Shown: in pieces, positions 21,297-32,829 of the stretch | Position numbering within the stretch: position 1 is the first letter of the stretch | Layout: each line of letters starts with the position of its first letter | Assembly: GCA_946902875.1 (NCBI GenBank) | Contig: OX336345.1 | Span: 11,377,395 to 11,441,394 of the forward strand | Direction of reading: 5' to 3' | DNA: 64,000 nucleotides | From: Nematopogon swammerdamellus | Taxonomy: Eukaryota > Arthropoda > Insecta > Lepidoptera > Adelidae | The notes under the pieces: generated by a model | Told to the model about the DNA's origin: nothing | What the model saw: only the letters and a program-made list of their open reading frames with translations | Databases searched by the model: none | Made by a program: the position numbers and the translations under genes

Positions 21297-22450
21297 TGGG
21301 GCCGGTAGTTAAAAATAGTAGCCCCACTGCATCTCTCCCCGTGCATTTCGTAAAAGGCGACTAAGGGATAAGGACGAGATAGCGTATTAAATAAGCTAAC
21401 ATTAACGTAGAAATAAGCTAACATTACCGTCAGTACAAACAAATTTAAAGCAACACAGCTTTGACTACATGTCTATTAAATTGTTCAATAAATTACCTCA
21501 CAATATAAAGAGCACTGAAACTGTAACAAAATTTGAGAACGAACTAAGGATCTTTTTAAGTACCTAGCAAATCATTTTATACCCTGAAAGAATATTTTGA
21601 CGATTGATTAAATGAATATTTCTTACATTCCTATTACTTAATTTAATCTAATTTTACATTTTTGACAACATTCCTAATTGAATTAACTACTGTTATATTA
21701 ATTATATCTGAAATATTATTCTGTGTTCAAACCTATTTAAATTGTATTTTATCTGACTTATTTTAATAACATAATGAATTTTGACGGACTTATTTTAATA
21801 TTATAATGAATTTTTATTTTTAATTTAATCAAATTTTACATTTTTGACAACATTCCTAATTGAATTACTGTAATATTAATTATATCTGAAATATTATTCT
21901 GTGTTCAAAACTATTTAAATTGTATTTTATCTGACTTATTTTAATAACATAATGAATTTTGACTGACTTATTTTAATACTATAATGAATTTTGTTTTTTT
22001 ATTCTTATACTGTATGACATGATAATTTTTTGTTAAGAATGACTGATATATTAGGTGTATATTACTGACTGTACAAAGAACAATATACTTATAGCACAAC
22101 TGTGATAGATAAAACATAAATATGGCAATAAATAGAAAAAACTTACTTATTATAAATTATAAATTGTTAATGTATTAATAGTGAGGATTTAAGATTAGTG
22201 TGTGTATGCAACTGTCAAAATGTGAAAAATGTATAAAATGTACTCTAAACCTGACGGTGTTAAGAAAGAGAATAAATAAATAAATATTAAAGGGCGACAG
22301 GCTAAGTCACCTCTCACCGTGGTGCGGTCCTTTCACCGAGTCATGTAGTAAGCAGGTGGGTTTTCGTGTTTCCAATCGGTGTTGCAGCACAACACCGATT
22401 ACTCTGATCACCCTGATGGTCAGGATTCAGCGTATGGTATGTATGTAATA
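21297..22450 (+). repeat. SINE-C split by a LINE insertion
   Basis: The first part, 21297-21391, runs from GGGGCCGGTAGTTAAAAATA to GACGAGATAGCGTATTAAA. The second part, 22285-22450, resumes with TATTAAAGGGCGACAGGCTA. Joining the two ends restores the usual order seen in other SINE-C copies. The intervening 893 bp is a separate LINE fragment. Confidence 0.8.
21392..22284 (+). mobile_element. 5'-truncated non-LTR retrotransposon inserted in SINE-C
   Basis: Near the left end a short frame reads SIKLFNKLPHNIKSTETVTK and then FENELRIFLST before a stop at about 21570, a typical non-LTR ORF2 C-terminus. The 3' UTR contains a roughly 190-bp tandem duplication (from about 21650 and 21830, each with CATTTTTGACAACATTCCTA). 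The end is (AATA)n. TATTAAA flanks both sides (21385-21391 and 22285-22291), a 7-bp target-site duplication. Confidence 0.8.
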
Positions 22451-23030
22451 AATTGTAACAGAAAATAGTTCGTCTAGTCGTCTACTACACTCGTAAGAAG
22501 CGACCAACCTCGCAAACAAGTTAGTTAACAGTAATATTGTTATCAGTAGAGAAACTCCTACTTTACTGTGTTGTCGGGTGTCATACCCAGTACTCGGAAG
22601 AAGCTTTTATGCTACGAAAAATTACATCAGACTTGCCTGAATTGAAGCAATGAAAGCCTATAACGTAATTTGTTACAAAGATTCATGTTGCTGGGATTTA
22701 GGAGTGTTTCGTACGAGATTTTACATTCGGTAATCTCAATATATTAAGAAAAAAGCTCTCTTAACAGTTGGAGTGTTTTCAGCTGAAGCAAGGTTTAGAT
22801 TGTATTAAATCCTGTCGAATGAGACTTAAAATGTATCATAAAGTACGTATGAGTATTCTATTACTTCAGAAAAAAATTAAAAATAAATCAAAGGCTCAAA
22901 TGTATGAAGAACATCATGAAGAGGCGACAGAGGAGTGTCAGGATCATGGCATGAGGATATTCGTTGTTTCTGCCTAGCCCACTGGGAAACTGGCGTGACG
23001 TTATTTATGTGTGTATGTAAGCGAATGGTC
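22451..23030. other. No gene seen
   Basis: Unrecognised AT-rich sequence. A 69-codon reading frame near 22768 shows no domain and has no splice context. Confidence 0.45.
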
Positions 23031-23031
23031 T

Positions 23032-23143
23032 GAAGGGAAGGCTAACGTGGCACCAAGTTCACCCGGTGTTATGGGCTGACATCACGGATGTTGTAGGTGA
23101 TGTAGCCAACCGTGCCAGTTTCCATAAAAAAAAAAAAAAAATT
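23032..23143 (+). repeat. SINE-A 3' end
   Basis: CTGAAGGGAAGGCTAACGTG, GGTGTTATGGGCTGACATCA, GATGTAGCCAACCGTGCC and a 15-base A tail. Confidence 0.8.
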
Positions 23144-23179
23144 GTATCTCCTCATTCTGTTCTACAGATGTCAAGGGCG

Positions 23180-23555
23180 CAGCTTGGAGGAACTAGGAAG
23201 AAGAAATGCCTGCATCTTATTCCTAGCCATCTGACCTATCTCCGCACCATTCGTCGCAGAGGAACTAAATATCCTTTGTCGTTGATATTGGGTTTGAACC
23301 CATCGTTTCTTAAAATCGTTCCTATGTCGCACCGCTAGCGTGTGAAATCGGCGAGTGTTTCCGGGTATTATTGTATTTTGATTGTATTCGCGAGTCTTCA
23401 AACGTCGTATTAACTAGTTGGACGGACAGGCTTTCAATAGTTCGCAAATCTGCTAGGAATGGTGCCTCGCTGAGCGTGGTTTCACGTGGTGAGGTGGATT
23501 TGTCTGTTTCGGGTATCTCTGGTAAAGCCACCCATACTGGGTTTCATAACGAAAG
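23180..23555 (+). repeat. LINE-D 3' fragment
   Basis: It contains CTTCAAACGTCGTATTAACT (FKRRIN-type codons) then a 3' UTR with GAGCGTGGTTTCACGTGGTG and AAAGCCACCCATACTGGGTT. It is frameshifted and without an intact ORF. Confidence 0.6.
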
Positions 23556-23559
23556 CCCA

Positions 23560-24605
23560 ATACTGAATGTAAAAGAAATAGTAATATTAGCTCAACCTCT
23601 TCCACTCTGGGGAAGTGACCGTATACAAAGATATCACGCATTCATTTGAAGCGTCCTTGAAAATAAATCGTCCTTTTGGGATAAAAACTACTAATGAGAG
23701 GCCGATTGTGTCAAGATAAATAAAAAATCTACCTAAAAAATACTCTCACTTATATCTCACGATTTTTTTGGGCAGAACACAGGACGTCGAACTCTGGATC
23801 TGTCTTCTACTTACTATAATGATTCCAACGCTTAAGAGATAAATACCAAGTTCGCAGGAGCTAAATCAAGCAGCGGGATACCCATAATAGAACTGCAAAC
23901 AAAAGATTATAGCCACATGAAATAGTTAAAAAGTATAAAACTGCCATCGTCATTCACTGCATACAATTTACTTGGTCCCCAATAATTATCGTTCACAAAT
24001 GCACACCATTTGCACAATAACTACGGCGAGCGTAGATACCGATACGCTAGTCCACAAGCATGAGACAGAGTAGAGGTATATTTGTAATTTGTTTTTTGTG
24101 CACACTCCTCGATTAGTTGACAGCGACGACGGCGACAGAACCGTACTGCACTTCTTACACAGGTGAGATACAGAGAGACATGTGGATGAGATAGACAAGG
24201 ATGGAACAAGAAGGTCTCCACAACTCATTTAATTGATCCGACCACCCCTTCTGTCGTTTGAATTCTTTGACCGACACATACAGCGGCAGATAGGCCACAG
24301 CGAGCTCATAAAGCCAACTTTCCCGGAAGTCTGTAAAGAGTAATGGCCGTATCTCCCGGAGTACTGCCCTGTGCGGCTCGCGGGCGACGCGGATTCGTGG
24401 CCTGGACGATTAATTACTCTTGAAGTCGGGTCAGCGAGATTCTATCGCCTCCTTTCAAAGTGGCAGAAAATACCGCTAGTGAAAATATGCATCTTATTCG
24501 CATTCCTTCGAATGACATAATGACCAGGAATATCATTAGGAGCTGGAAGCTTATACATATTGCCTGCAGAGAGTCTTAATACCTACTTAAGTAGAGGAAA
24601 TGTAA
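23560..24605. other. No gene seen
   Basis: Mixed sequence without recognised exons. A segment at about 23935-24020 (ACAAATGCACACCATTTGCA) resembles one at about 45625-45690, so it is probably an uncharacterised dispersed repeat. Confidence 0.4.
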
Positions 24606-24609
24606 GCGA

Positions 24610-24745
24610 CACTTTGATGGCCGACGATGACGCCGGGGAGGAAGAATCGGAAAAGGCAGTTTATAAGAGGCGTGCCTTGGGAGAGGCCTATGTCCAGCAG
24701 TGGACCGATACAGGCTAATGATGATGATGATGATGAAGAGGCACG
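24610..24745 (+). mobile_element. RTE-type LINE 3' terminus
   Basis: A short frame reads ALGEAYVQQWTDTG then stop, followed by (GATGAT)n. GAGAGGCCTATGTCCAGCAG followed by a (GAT)n tail is the usual end of RTE-clade LINEs in Lepidoptera (family knowledge). It is a severe 5' truncation. Confidence 0.75.
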
Positions 24746-26425
24746 AGGTACAAAGTACATACCTCTATCGTACCGGTCGGGCCGACCTATTGCACAGGAT
24801 GTTGGTTGGCCCCTTTAGTACTAAGCTAGTTATATAGCCCTGTCATCCAGCGGGGTGATGCCAGGAGCGTTCTAGGAACTTTCGAAAACACCCCTTTTGA
24901 AAGTTATTTTCGTGTTTGTTAGGTAGTTTTTAGTTATTTGTATGGCTTTTTAGTTTTTACCATTAGTGGCTAGCGACGCCCACAGAACCAGCAACTGGGA
25001 GATGTGCGTGAAAAGTAGGTGCTGGAGCTGTCGTATGTTCGTACCGAATCTCGCAATCTTGCCGATTACGAATTTCAACAGATCGAGGATGTCGTAAGAT
25101 GTGCAGATTTATTTGGCTCTATATTTTAAATTAAAAAGTTATTAATTAGTTGAAAAGAGTAGTGTGTATGAACATTTAATTATTCGTGGACACGCAGTAA
25201 GTATCTTACTGTTTCTGGAATAACATTATTTATGTTTCTTTCATGGGCGTCGTTCAGTATTTAAGAATGTGAGTCGTCAGTCGTCACATATCCCTGGATA
25301 AGCTTAAACTGAAAATAAGTTTTTTTGAAATATAACTGTTCAATTTACCACAGAACAGCGATCAGCGGCCGTCTTCCCCAAGCCGACCGCCCCTACTAGA
25401 GCCGAAAATAATAATAATTCTCGTGGCCGAATGTCAACCGCTATGGTTGACTTTTCGGTTTCTATGAAAACCCTATGTCAGTGTGTCTCCGCGTGCGGTG
25501 GGACGCTTTTTACGTTATAAACAAAATTGTGATATATTTTATTGTATTGTTGTATTGTTTATTGATCATTCATATGGCAGTTAGACTGCGCTCGAACTTG
25601 TCACAATTTGTTCTACCTTTTAATATCGTGTTTATACTTAGTGCCGTTCGTAGTTCGTGCTCCAGCCTCTCTTGAAGACAGTTGAAATGACCCGTTAGAC
25701 AATGAGTTGAACTGAGCGAACAAATAAAACTGCTCCAACTTTCTATTCTCTCTCATTCACTAATATTTACCCTCTTCAAAATTCAGATAGTTTTCTTTAA
25801 ATAAATATCGTCCATATCTGCGCGGTACATGCGGGCTCCAATTGCAGGCAGTGCTTTAGTTCCTGAACTAACAACAACCTATAACATTCGAGCAGCGTGG
25901 TATGAGTTAAATAAATGTGAAATATGTAGGTACGTACTCGTATTCTTTAGGGTGTAGACACATTTCGCAAATACAAAATTTTGAAAGTAAAGAAAATGTG
26001 CATTTATGAAAAACACTAAGAGTACGGAACAGGCGGAGGTGTGGCACCGTTATCTCTGCCTACCTCCTTGGGAAATAGGTGTGAAGTTATATCGACGTGA
26101 GGTAGCGATCAAATGTTTGCAAAATATTAGACCTGACCTGTATATTTAGACCTGGAGACATCCCGAAATCCCGACATATTATAATATGCAAAGTCTGCCG
26201 TCTGTGTATATTTATGTATGTATATTCGCTTATAATTCAAGAACGGCTTAACATATTCACTTGCAGTCTATGTAATGCGATATCTTTGTCGGGTTATAGG
26301 CCCGTTATAGGCCCGGGTTATAGGTGCGATATCATCACGCCATTATTCATACGAGCCTAGAAGTGGGGTAGGAAGTGAACGCAGATAGAAAAAAAATTGG
26401 TTGTCTGTAAAGTCGGTTTACGGAC
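24746..26425. other. No gene seen
   Basis: Unrecognised sequence. Short reading frames such as the one at 25475-25675 are hydrophobic but have no start context, splice sites or known motif. Confidence 0.4.
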
Positions 26426-26438
26426 GATAGTTTTACGT

Positions 26439-26535
26439 GATGACGTCATAAAGTATATAAAGTGCGAAGTCAGATACAAAATCAGTTTATAATACTTTAT
26501 CGTGCTTAGAAGTTTAATTCTTAAATCGCAAATGT
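26439..26535 (+). promoter_or_regulatory. Candidate core promoter: CRE, TATA box, initiator
   Basis: TGACGTCA (CRE-like palindrome) at 26441-26448 is followed by TATATAAAG at 26454-26462. TCAGTT, an arthropod initiator consensus, begins at 26482 with its A 30 bases from the first T of the TATA box. A GTGAGT donor-like site follows at about 26533. No coding exon was found downstream. The surroundings end at about 27050 in GCGAGCGGAGCCGCGGGCAC, a transposon-like tail, so this may be a transposon's own promoter. Confidence 0.4.
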
Positions 26536-27054
26536 GAGTACTTTAAAAACTAATAATATTAATTATCAATATATACTTTGAATTTACGCCATCTACATAT
26601 CAAAGCGCATACTACAACGTTGCAACACCTACCTAACTGCGAATCAAGTAAACTACCGCTGAAGTATTTCATTTACTATATTGACGCTAGATGTCGCTCC
26701 AAAAGACTCAACGCCATGAAATCTTCACCTACTGGTGACCGAATTTGCTTCGCTAGTACATGACCGATTTAGCCGGGTGTTTAAGACGTCTGGTCGGTCA
26801 CACAATATTGGTGGCAGGGACCGCGGGTTCGAGGCTCGCAAAAGACGGACAAATATATTTTGTATTTCCTACTCTCCTTATATGCCTCTCTATCGCTTGT
26901 TACACGCTCTCGCTTGCACACACAGGTTCAGATGGAACGTGACACTTTTTCGTGTGTGCAGCCGGTGTTCATCAATTTATAAGACGTGACGTCATCACGT
27001 CAAAACTATCAACTCCTTTACGGCGAGCGGAGCCGCGGGCACAGCTAGTGGGTA

Positions 27055-28078
27055 TATGTGTTTAGTGCAGGCAGACCATCAGATGTGCAGATGTTATGCC
27101 TATTAAACTGAAATAAATAAAAAAAAAATTATATACGTAAACGAATTAAAGCAATGATTGCATGCATTAGCCTTGTCCTGCTCGCACTCTCACCCGCATA
27201 TTTCCACCCTCACCTAGGCAACGGTGGACGAGAGCGGAAAAATAAATTACCAAAACTTATACAGGCCAAAATAAATAAAGCTATGAGAAGCAGAGGGAAA
27301 CAGGAAGCGCGTTGCAAATCATAACGTGTCTGAATGTGTGTATTCTATGCCTCGATTACATTGTGTAAGCATCAGAGACCTTTTGACAAAATGCTCTACG
27401 AATTGAGCTAAATCCTTCAGATAATCCGCTCAGAAGACATACACGTTGAAATGTTTGGAAAACATGCTTACCTGCGCTGCGGTACAACTACAAAGTTCCA
27501 CCAATACATTAGCGGTGCGACGAAGTCTGACAAACTATGGGTTCTGAAATGTTACCGGCACTCGTATACGTTCTTTAGTTTCATATAAGCGATATATCAG
27601 CTGGTTGACAAGGTGATCCTGCCGGAATAGATGCCGTCATTGCTTCCGCTGTGTTCGCTAGTGCAGATTCAGTAAAGAATTTTACCACATTCTCGACGAT
27701 TTTCACTTATGAGGTAGAAAGAAACAAACTATTTATTTATGCATTTATTTTTTTATTTATCTCCATTAAAATAATTACAAATTAAACCTAACAGCTATAA
27801 CAAGTCCCACCAACAACTGCAGCTCTGATTTACATACCTATAGCTAGTCCCATTATTGTTCCCACGACAAGGTTCCACAGGTATCTATGCGTGTACACGA
27901 CAAACTGCTCGCTAGGAAGGCAGGAACAGGTATATTTTCGACTTAGAACTTTCAGTGAATTGCGTGGGAAATGAATGAACTTACTTTCAGAACACCGATC
28001 ACGTGTTTCAGAACATAATATTCCGCGTGATCACGAGTGCGAGCGAACTAAATCATTGTCAGAGCTAGTTCTGGCCAT
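27055..28078. other. No gene seen
   Basis: AT-rich; no exons, clear repeats or RNA genes recognised. Confidence 0.4.
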
Positions 28079-28081
28079 GTC

Positions 28082-28235
28082 AAAACTTCACGTACATAGT
28101 GAGGCGTGAAATGGGCACTTGTCAGGCCGGCATGGCATTCGCAGCCCCCGCATGCGACCGAATGTCCATGGGCGTCGCTAGACACCTTATGGGTGGCTCG
28201 GCGCCACATGTCGCGCTTACTATAAAAAAAAATAG
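28082..28235. repeat. Family G repeat, copy 1 of 3
   Basis: CAGGCCGGCATGGCATTCGC, CGAATGTCCATGGGCGTCGC and CACATGTCGCGCTTACTATA recur at 50120-50245 (same strand) and 56280-56400 (reverse). The unit is about 130-150 bp and non-coding. Confidence 0.65.
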
Positions 28236-31080
28236 GTATCGCTAGCTTTGCGCGTATGTCGATGGACAACTAATTACACTCGTTTTCGGCAAATAACAGG
28301 AAGATGGTTAGCTTGTTTATCAGGAAGATGTTCCCCTAATGATTGCTCTCTCTTTTACGGTTCGAAAGACACGAGGCGCGTAATGAGCGGAGAGAAGGCC
28401 TTCCATATGTCAAGTTAATTGGCACCTTGGAACATTGTACTAGTTGACATGTTTGTTCAGGGGTACCAATACACTTGTTCATATTTTCAGTTCCTACGGT
28501 TTCAAGTTTCGAATTGCACTACTGACGTGGAATAATTATAATTTTATGATACTGTCAATGGCTATGCTTCAATTAGCTATGTATATGAATACGTGTAATA
28601 TGTATTTTGTATAGATATTCTGAAAGTAATAAAGCCGCTCTGTGATAAAATTTCAAATTTATGAAATAGGTAACTCAGACCTCGACGGGCCATCGATCCA
28701 AAAGAAGATGAAATTTGAATAACGTTTTCAAAAATGCAGGTAAGTAAGTAAGGCGTATTTCTTATAATAATTCTTATAAGAACCCATGATATATTCTTCA
28801 AGAATTCTTAATCTCGCGTATCTCCCATTCCATATCAAATAGCGGTCAACGCGGAAGCCGCATTGCTGAGTTTGGCCCGGAACGTCGTCGGGTCGAACCT
28901 CTTATTCTTATTTTCGTATGTAGGCACATTTTTTACATGACTACAAAATCAAACCATAGAATTTAAGTTTGTAAAGTGGCTGATAAAAAAAAGGTTTCTA
29001 TGTGTATTATTTTATTATTCCTCTTTATTTCACGTTTTTATTACAATAAATTTATATTACTTTTACATATATTTAACTAAAAGTAATAAAAATACACAAA
29101 ATTAATACAATATCTAAATAAAAACGGTAATTTCCGCGGGCGCGCGGCGGCGGCAAGCCTCCAAATTAAAATATTATTGAATTAATTCTTACACATTGAT
29201 TCTTAGCAAGATCAGTAATCATGATCACTATCTTAAGTGAGATAACCCATCACAACACAACACAACACGTAAGGCACAGTAGGCGTGAAGAGTTGAAGAT
29301 TATATTTTTCTTATAACATTTCTCTGTGTTTAACCAACCAGACTGGATGTGCGAATTACACTTGTGCGCAAATACCCAATTTTAGTATTTATGTGGGTAG
29401 GTATTATATTATGTCAGTAGGATCAATTTATAGAACGCCTTTATTTCTATAGATCCATCTGTCTCCGTTATTGCCCGGCTCTGCTCATTTAGCCCTCACT
29501 AATTTTACGCATTTGATTGCGCCCTTTCTTGGGTCCTTTCTTCCATCGACCTAAGTGGCTATATTTAGGACTCTATATAATTAAATAAAAGACGAGCTTT
29601 CAGAAGCACTCAAAATGATATTATATAAAATAATTCAACGCAGAATTAAAGTTTGAAATGTTCGTAAAAAAATCTTTAGAATTAATTTATATGTATAAGT
29701 CCAAATAAATGTAATATGTTTACATTAAATAAAAATGCTTTATTTGGTTAGTTAATTCATGATATTATTATTAAAATTAAGTAGAAAATAAGTAAATTTT
29801 TGAAAATAATTAATTATTTGCTGTATTTTATTTAAAAAAAAACACTTACAACATTTTGGAATTAGTATTTCAAAGAGTTGTAAAACACTGATCTAAGAAT
29901 AATTTTGTAAGTATTAGTATTCAAATATATTCATTTATAAAAAATAGGAATACACTGTGTAAAGAAACAAAATCAGATTTATTCCTGTTCCCGTCAAGGT
30001 AGAAAAGGAGAGCCTGAAATGAACACTGAAAATGCGCCAGTAAAAACTCTTAAATCTTCTGCCAAGTAGGTCAGGCTGGACAACCTTAAAGTGTTTTCAC
30101 CATTTGAAAATAAATCTTTTCTTTTAGTTAGAAAAAAAAACATATGAAATTAAGCGATGGTTGCGTAAGTAAAAATGCTAGACCAAAATATTTCTAGTAG
30201 AAACTTAAAGAAATCGGAAGATTCATATGCAATTTCAAATAGAATATTCTGCAATGCAATGTGTGTTCTGCACTCCTACGCTACGTTGCTTTTTACCCAC
30301 GACGACGACGCGGACGGAACGAAGAAGGTAGGTATATATTATTAAGGGTGAGAGGTTGTGTGTGTGTGTGCAAACGAATGTTACCATTTATTAATATGAC
30401 TTTATTTCAGAAACTTTAAGCAATAAAACGTTTCTATTCTATTATTATTCTACATTCGAGTTACCCTGTGTTTTGGTTCTTACACTTGGTTTTTGTTCTT
30501 ACAAGTATGATTTACGAGTACGAAGCAGCCACGTGTACATATTCAGAATAGCCAGATGTCACATCGAAATTGCCTATAAATTCAAACGGTGTTATATCGA
30601 AGCCACACGCTGTATAAGGCCTTACTACACCAGCTGGTCGATAGGAAGACAGGTAGAGCAACCGAGCGCTGTGTAGTTCATCCCCTCGTCCATCCCGCTG
30701 CGACCAGAGGATGTGAGACCTCGCAACCGCCTCGGGCAGCTGACTTTGCAGACCTTGTACGATCGGCAGAAGCATCTGGCTTCTGGCTTGGATGACATTT
30801 AGAATATTGTGGATGTGGAAGAGATTTTGTGGTTGGTATCCTTGTTCTCTCTGTCTACCCCATCTATAAACAAAAAGTGTTAAGAGAACAAATATGATAG
30901 TATCGACTTGTCTACCCCATCGAAAAACTGATGTTTTTATAACGAAGTTGCAAATTATTTACATAAAATCCAGAGTGTTTCTACGTTACAGTTTCAGGGG
31001 GTTTTAGAGGGAAATATTATAACAAAACAATCACGTGAATAACCCACAAGCAAAGAGTCGTACAGTTTCACCATTAACGG
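28236..31080. other. No gene seen; LINE-E 3' UTR at about 29015-29165
   Basis: 29015-29165 (minus) resembles the AT-rich 3' UTR plus GC-rich block that follows the retrotransposon ORF at 32830-33000. A (GT)n run lies at about 30357-30371. GC-richer sequence at 30590-30790 has overlapping frames on both strands but no recognised protein. The rest is AT-rich. Confidence 0.4.
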
Positions 31081-31081
31081 T

Positions 31082-31252
31082 TAATTATGTAATCCGATAT
31101 GTGTGGCTGAGTCAGAGGGGCCAAAGAACAGACTCCAACCAGTCAATATCACCTCCGAGAAGGTACTTACCGGAGATTTCCCTTTGGATTCCTGGCTACA
31201 CTGAACTTGAGGAGAACACAGCTGAGGCTACTATGCGGCCATCTTACATCTA
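31082..31252 (-). repeat. SINE-B 3' portion
   Basis: GTAATCCGATATGTGTGGCT, CAATATCACCTCCGAGAAGG and ATGCGGCCATCTTACATC match the reverse of SINE-B 3' ends. Confidence 0.75.
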
Positions 31253-31357
31253 GGACAGTGGATGTGTAATTACAAAATGTTTGTTTATCTTCTGTTAATC
31301 TTGAACACATAGGAGTTTCTTAATCAGAAAAATGCGGACAACAAATAAAGAAAAATC

Positions 31358-31429
31358 GTCCGAGCCGGGACTCGAACCCGGGACCCTTGGCTGTAGCTGC
31401 CAATGCGATACCAACTTCGCTACCCGGAC
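31358..31429 (-). tRNA. tRNA-like gene copy 1, anticodon CTA
   Basis: A full 72-nt cloverleaf: acceptor GTCCGGG/CTCGGAC (7 bp, one G-T), D stem GCGA/TCGC, anticodon stem TTGGC/GCCAA with loop AGCTACA, 5-nt variable loop, T stem CCGGG/CCCGG with loop TTCGAGT. A box TAGCGAAGTTGG and B box GGTTCGAGTCC are intact. GATTTTTC follows immediately, a pol III terminator. The loop puts CTA at positions 34-36 (would read UAG) but G rather than the near-universal U at 33. Charging identity is unknown. Confidence 0.65.
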
Positions 31430-31690
31430 CGTGACGATTTCTCTTCTAATTGTTGCCGTATTCATCTGGATCTTTTTTAACGCTCACTCAGCGTTCGAAG
31501 TAGTTTACACAGGTTGATTATCAACCTTATGTTGTCGCCGTTAAGATCGTACTTAACATGGACGACACTAGAAACTACTTCTTGAGATTTCCAATGGAAA
31601 CTTTTTTTTTGTTTGATTTTTCGTGCTAAGCATGCAAGTCGCTTACTGAATCTTAATCAGAAAAATGCGGACAACAAATAAAGAAAAATC

Positions 31691-31762
31691 GTCCGAGCCG
31701 GGACTCGAACCCGGGACCCTTGGCTGTAGCTGCCAATGCGATACCAACTTCGCTACCCGGAC
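31691..31762 (-). tRNA. tRNA-like gene copy 2, anticodon CTA
   Basis: Same 72-nt cloverleaf, boxes, G33 and T5 terminator as copy 1, 333 bp away in the same orientation. Confidence 0.65.
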
Positions 31763-32025
31763 CGTGACGATTTCTCTTCTAATTGTTGCCGTATTCATCT
31801 GGATCTTTTTTAACGCTCACTCAGCGTTCGAAGTAGTTTACACAGGTTGATTATCAACCTTATGTTGTCGCCGTTAAGATCGTACTTAACATGGACGACA
31901 ATAGAAACTACTTCTTGAGATTTCCAATGGAAACTTTTTTTTTTGTTTGATTTTTCTTGCTAAGCATGCAAGTCGCTTACTGAATCTTAATCAGAAAAAT
32001 GCGGACAACAAATTCTCCTCCTCCC

Positions 32026-32066
32026 GGGACTCCCGGGTTCGAGTCCCGGCTCGGACGATTTTTCTT
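32026..32066 (+). pseudogene. Truncated tRNA-like copy at the palindrome axis
   Basis: Only the T arm and acceptor 3' side remain (GGGTTCGAGTCCCGGCTCGG, then AC and the T5 run). It joins directly to an inverted CCCGGGACTCCCGGG, where the two arms meet. Confidence 0.7.
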
Positions 32067-32318
32067 TATTTGTTGACCGCATTTTTCTGATTAAGATTCA
32101 GTAAGCGACTTGCATGCTTAGCAAGAAAAATCAAACAAAAAAAAAAGTTTCCATTGGAAATCTCAATAAGTAGTTTCTGGTGTCGTCCATGTTAAGTACG
32201 ATCTTAACGGCGACAACATAAGGTTGATAATCAACCTGTGTAAACTACTTCGAACGCTGAGTGAGCGTTAAAAAAGATCCAGATGAATACGGCAACAATT
32301 AGAAGAGAAATCGTCACG

Positions 32319-32390
32319 GTCCGGGTAGCGAAGTTGGTATCGCATTGGCAGCTACAGCCAAGGGTCCCGGGTTCGAGTCCCGGCTCGGAC
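32319..32390 (+). tRNA. tRNA-like gene copy 3, anticodon CTA
   Basis: The cloverleaf, A and B boxes and T5 terminator match copies 1 and 2, on the plus strand in the right arm. Confidence 0.65.
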
Positions 32391-32650
32391 GATTTTTCTT
32401 TATTTGTTGTCCGCATTTTTCTGATTAAGATTCAGTAAGCGACTTGCATGCTTAGCAAGAAAAATCAAACAAAAAAAAGTTTCCATTGGAAATCTCAAGA
32501 AGTAGTTTCTAGTGTCGTCCATGTTAAGTACGATCTTAACGGCGACAACATAAGGTTGATAATCAACCTGTGTAAACTACTTCGAACGCTGAGTGAGCGT
32601 TAAAAAAGATCCAGATGAATACGGCAACAATTAGAAGAGAAATCGTCACG

Positions 32651-32722
32651 GTCCGGGTAGCGAAGTTGGTATCGCATTGGCAGCTACAGCCAAGGGTCCC
32701 GGGTTCGAGTCCCGGCTCGGAC
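32651..32722 (+). tRNA. tRNA-like gene copy 4, anticodon CTA
   Basis: Identical to copy 3, 332 bp downstream and followed by GATTTTTC. It is the outermost copy of the right arm. Confidence 0.65.
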
Positions 32723-32829
32723 GATTTTTCTTTATTTGTTGTCCGCATTTTTCTGATTAAGATTCAGTAAGCGACTTGCATGCTTAGCAAGAAAAATCAA
32801 ACAAAAAAAAAGTTTACATAGGAGTTTTG

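Larger units (their letters stand above)
31307..32827. mobile_element. 1.5-kb inverted-repeat element carrying tRNA-like units, bounded by 12-bp direct repeats
   Basis: Units of about 332 bp, each with a 72-nt tRNA cloverleaf and about 260 bp of spacer, occur twice on the minus strand (left arm) and twice on the plus strand (right arm), meeting at an axis near 32025 (CCCGGGACTCCCGGG). Spacer parts include CAGTAAGCGACTTGCATGCT and the small hairpin AGGTTGATAATCAACCT. The 61-codon shadow frame in each unit is identical in all four, so divergence is very low. ACATAGGAGTTT lies at 31307-31318 and again at 32816-32827, consistent with a target-site duplication around the whole structure. This is not a known family to me. 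Confidence 0.8.

Noticed and set aside
27608..27632. Resemblance to the start of 18S rRNA (TGATCCTGCCGG)
   Set aside because: The match is a dozen bases and no downstream rRNA sequence follows.
31332..32748. Four identical 61-codon reading frames
   Set aside because: They read through the tRNA-like cloverleaf and its spacer in the antisense direction; identity comes from the repeat, not from protein conservation.
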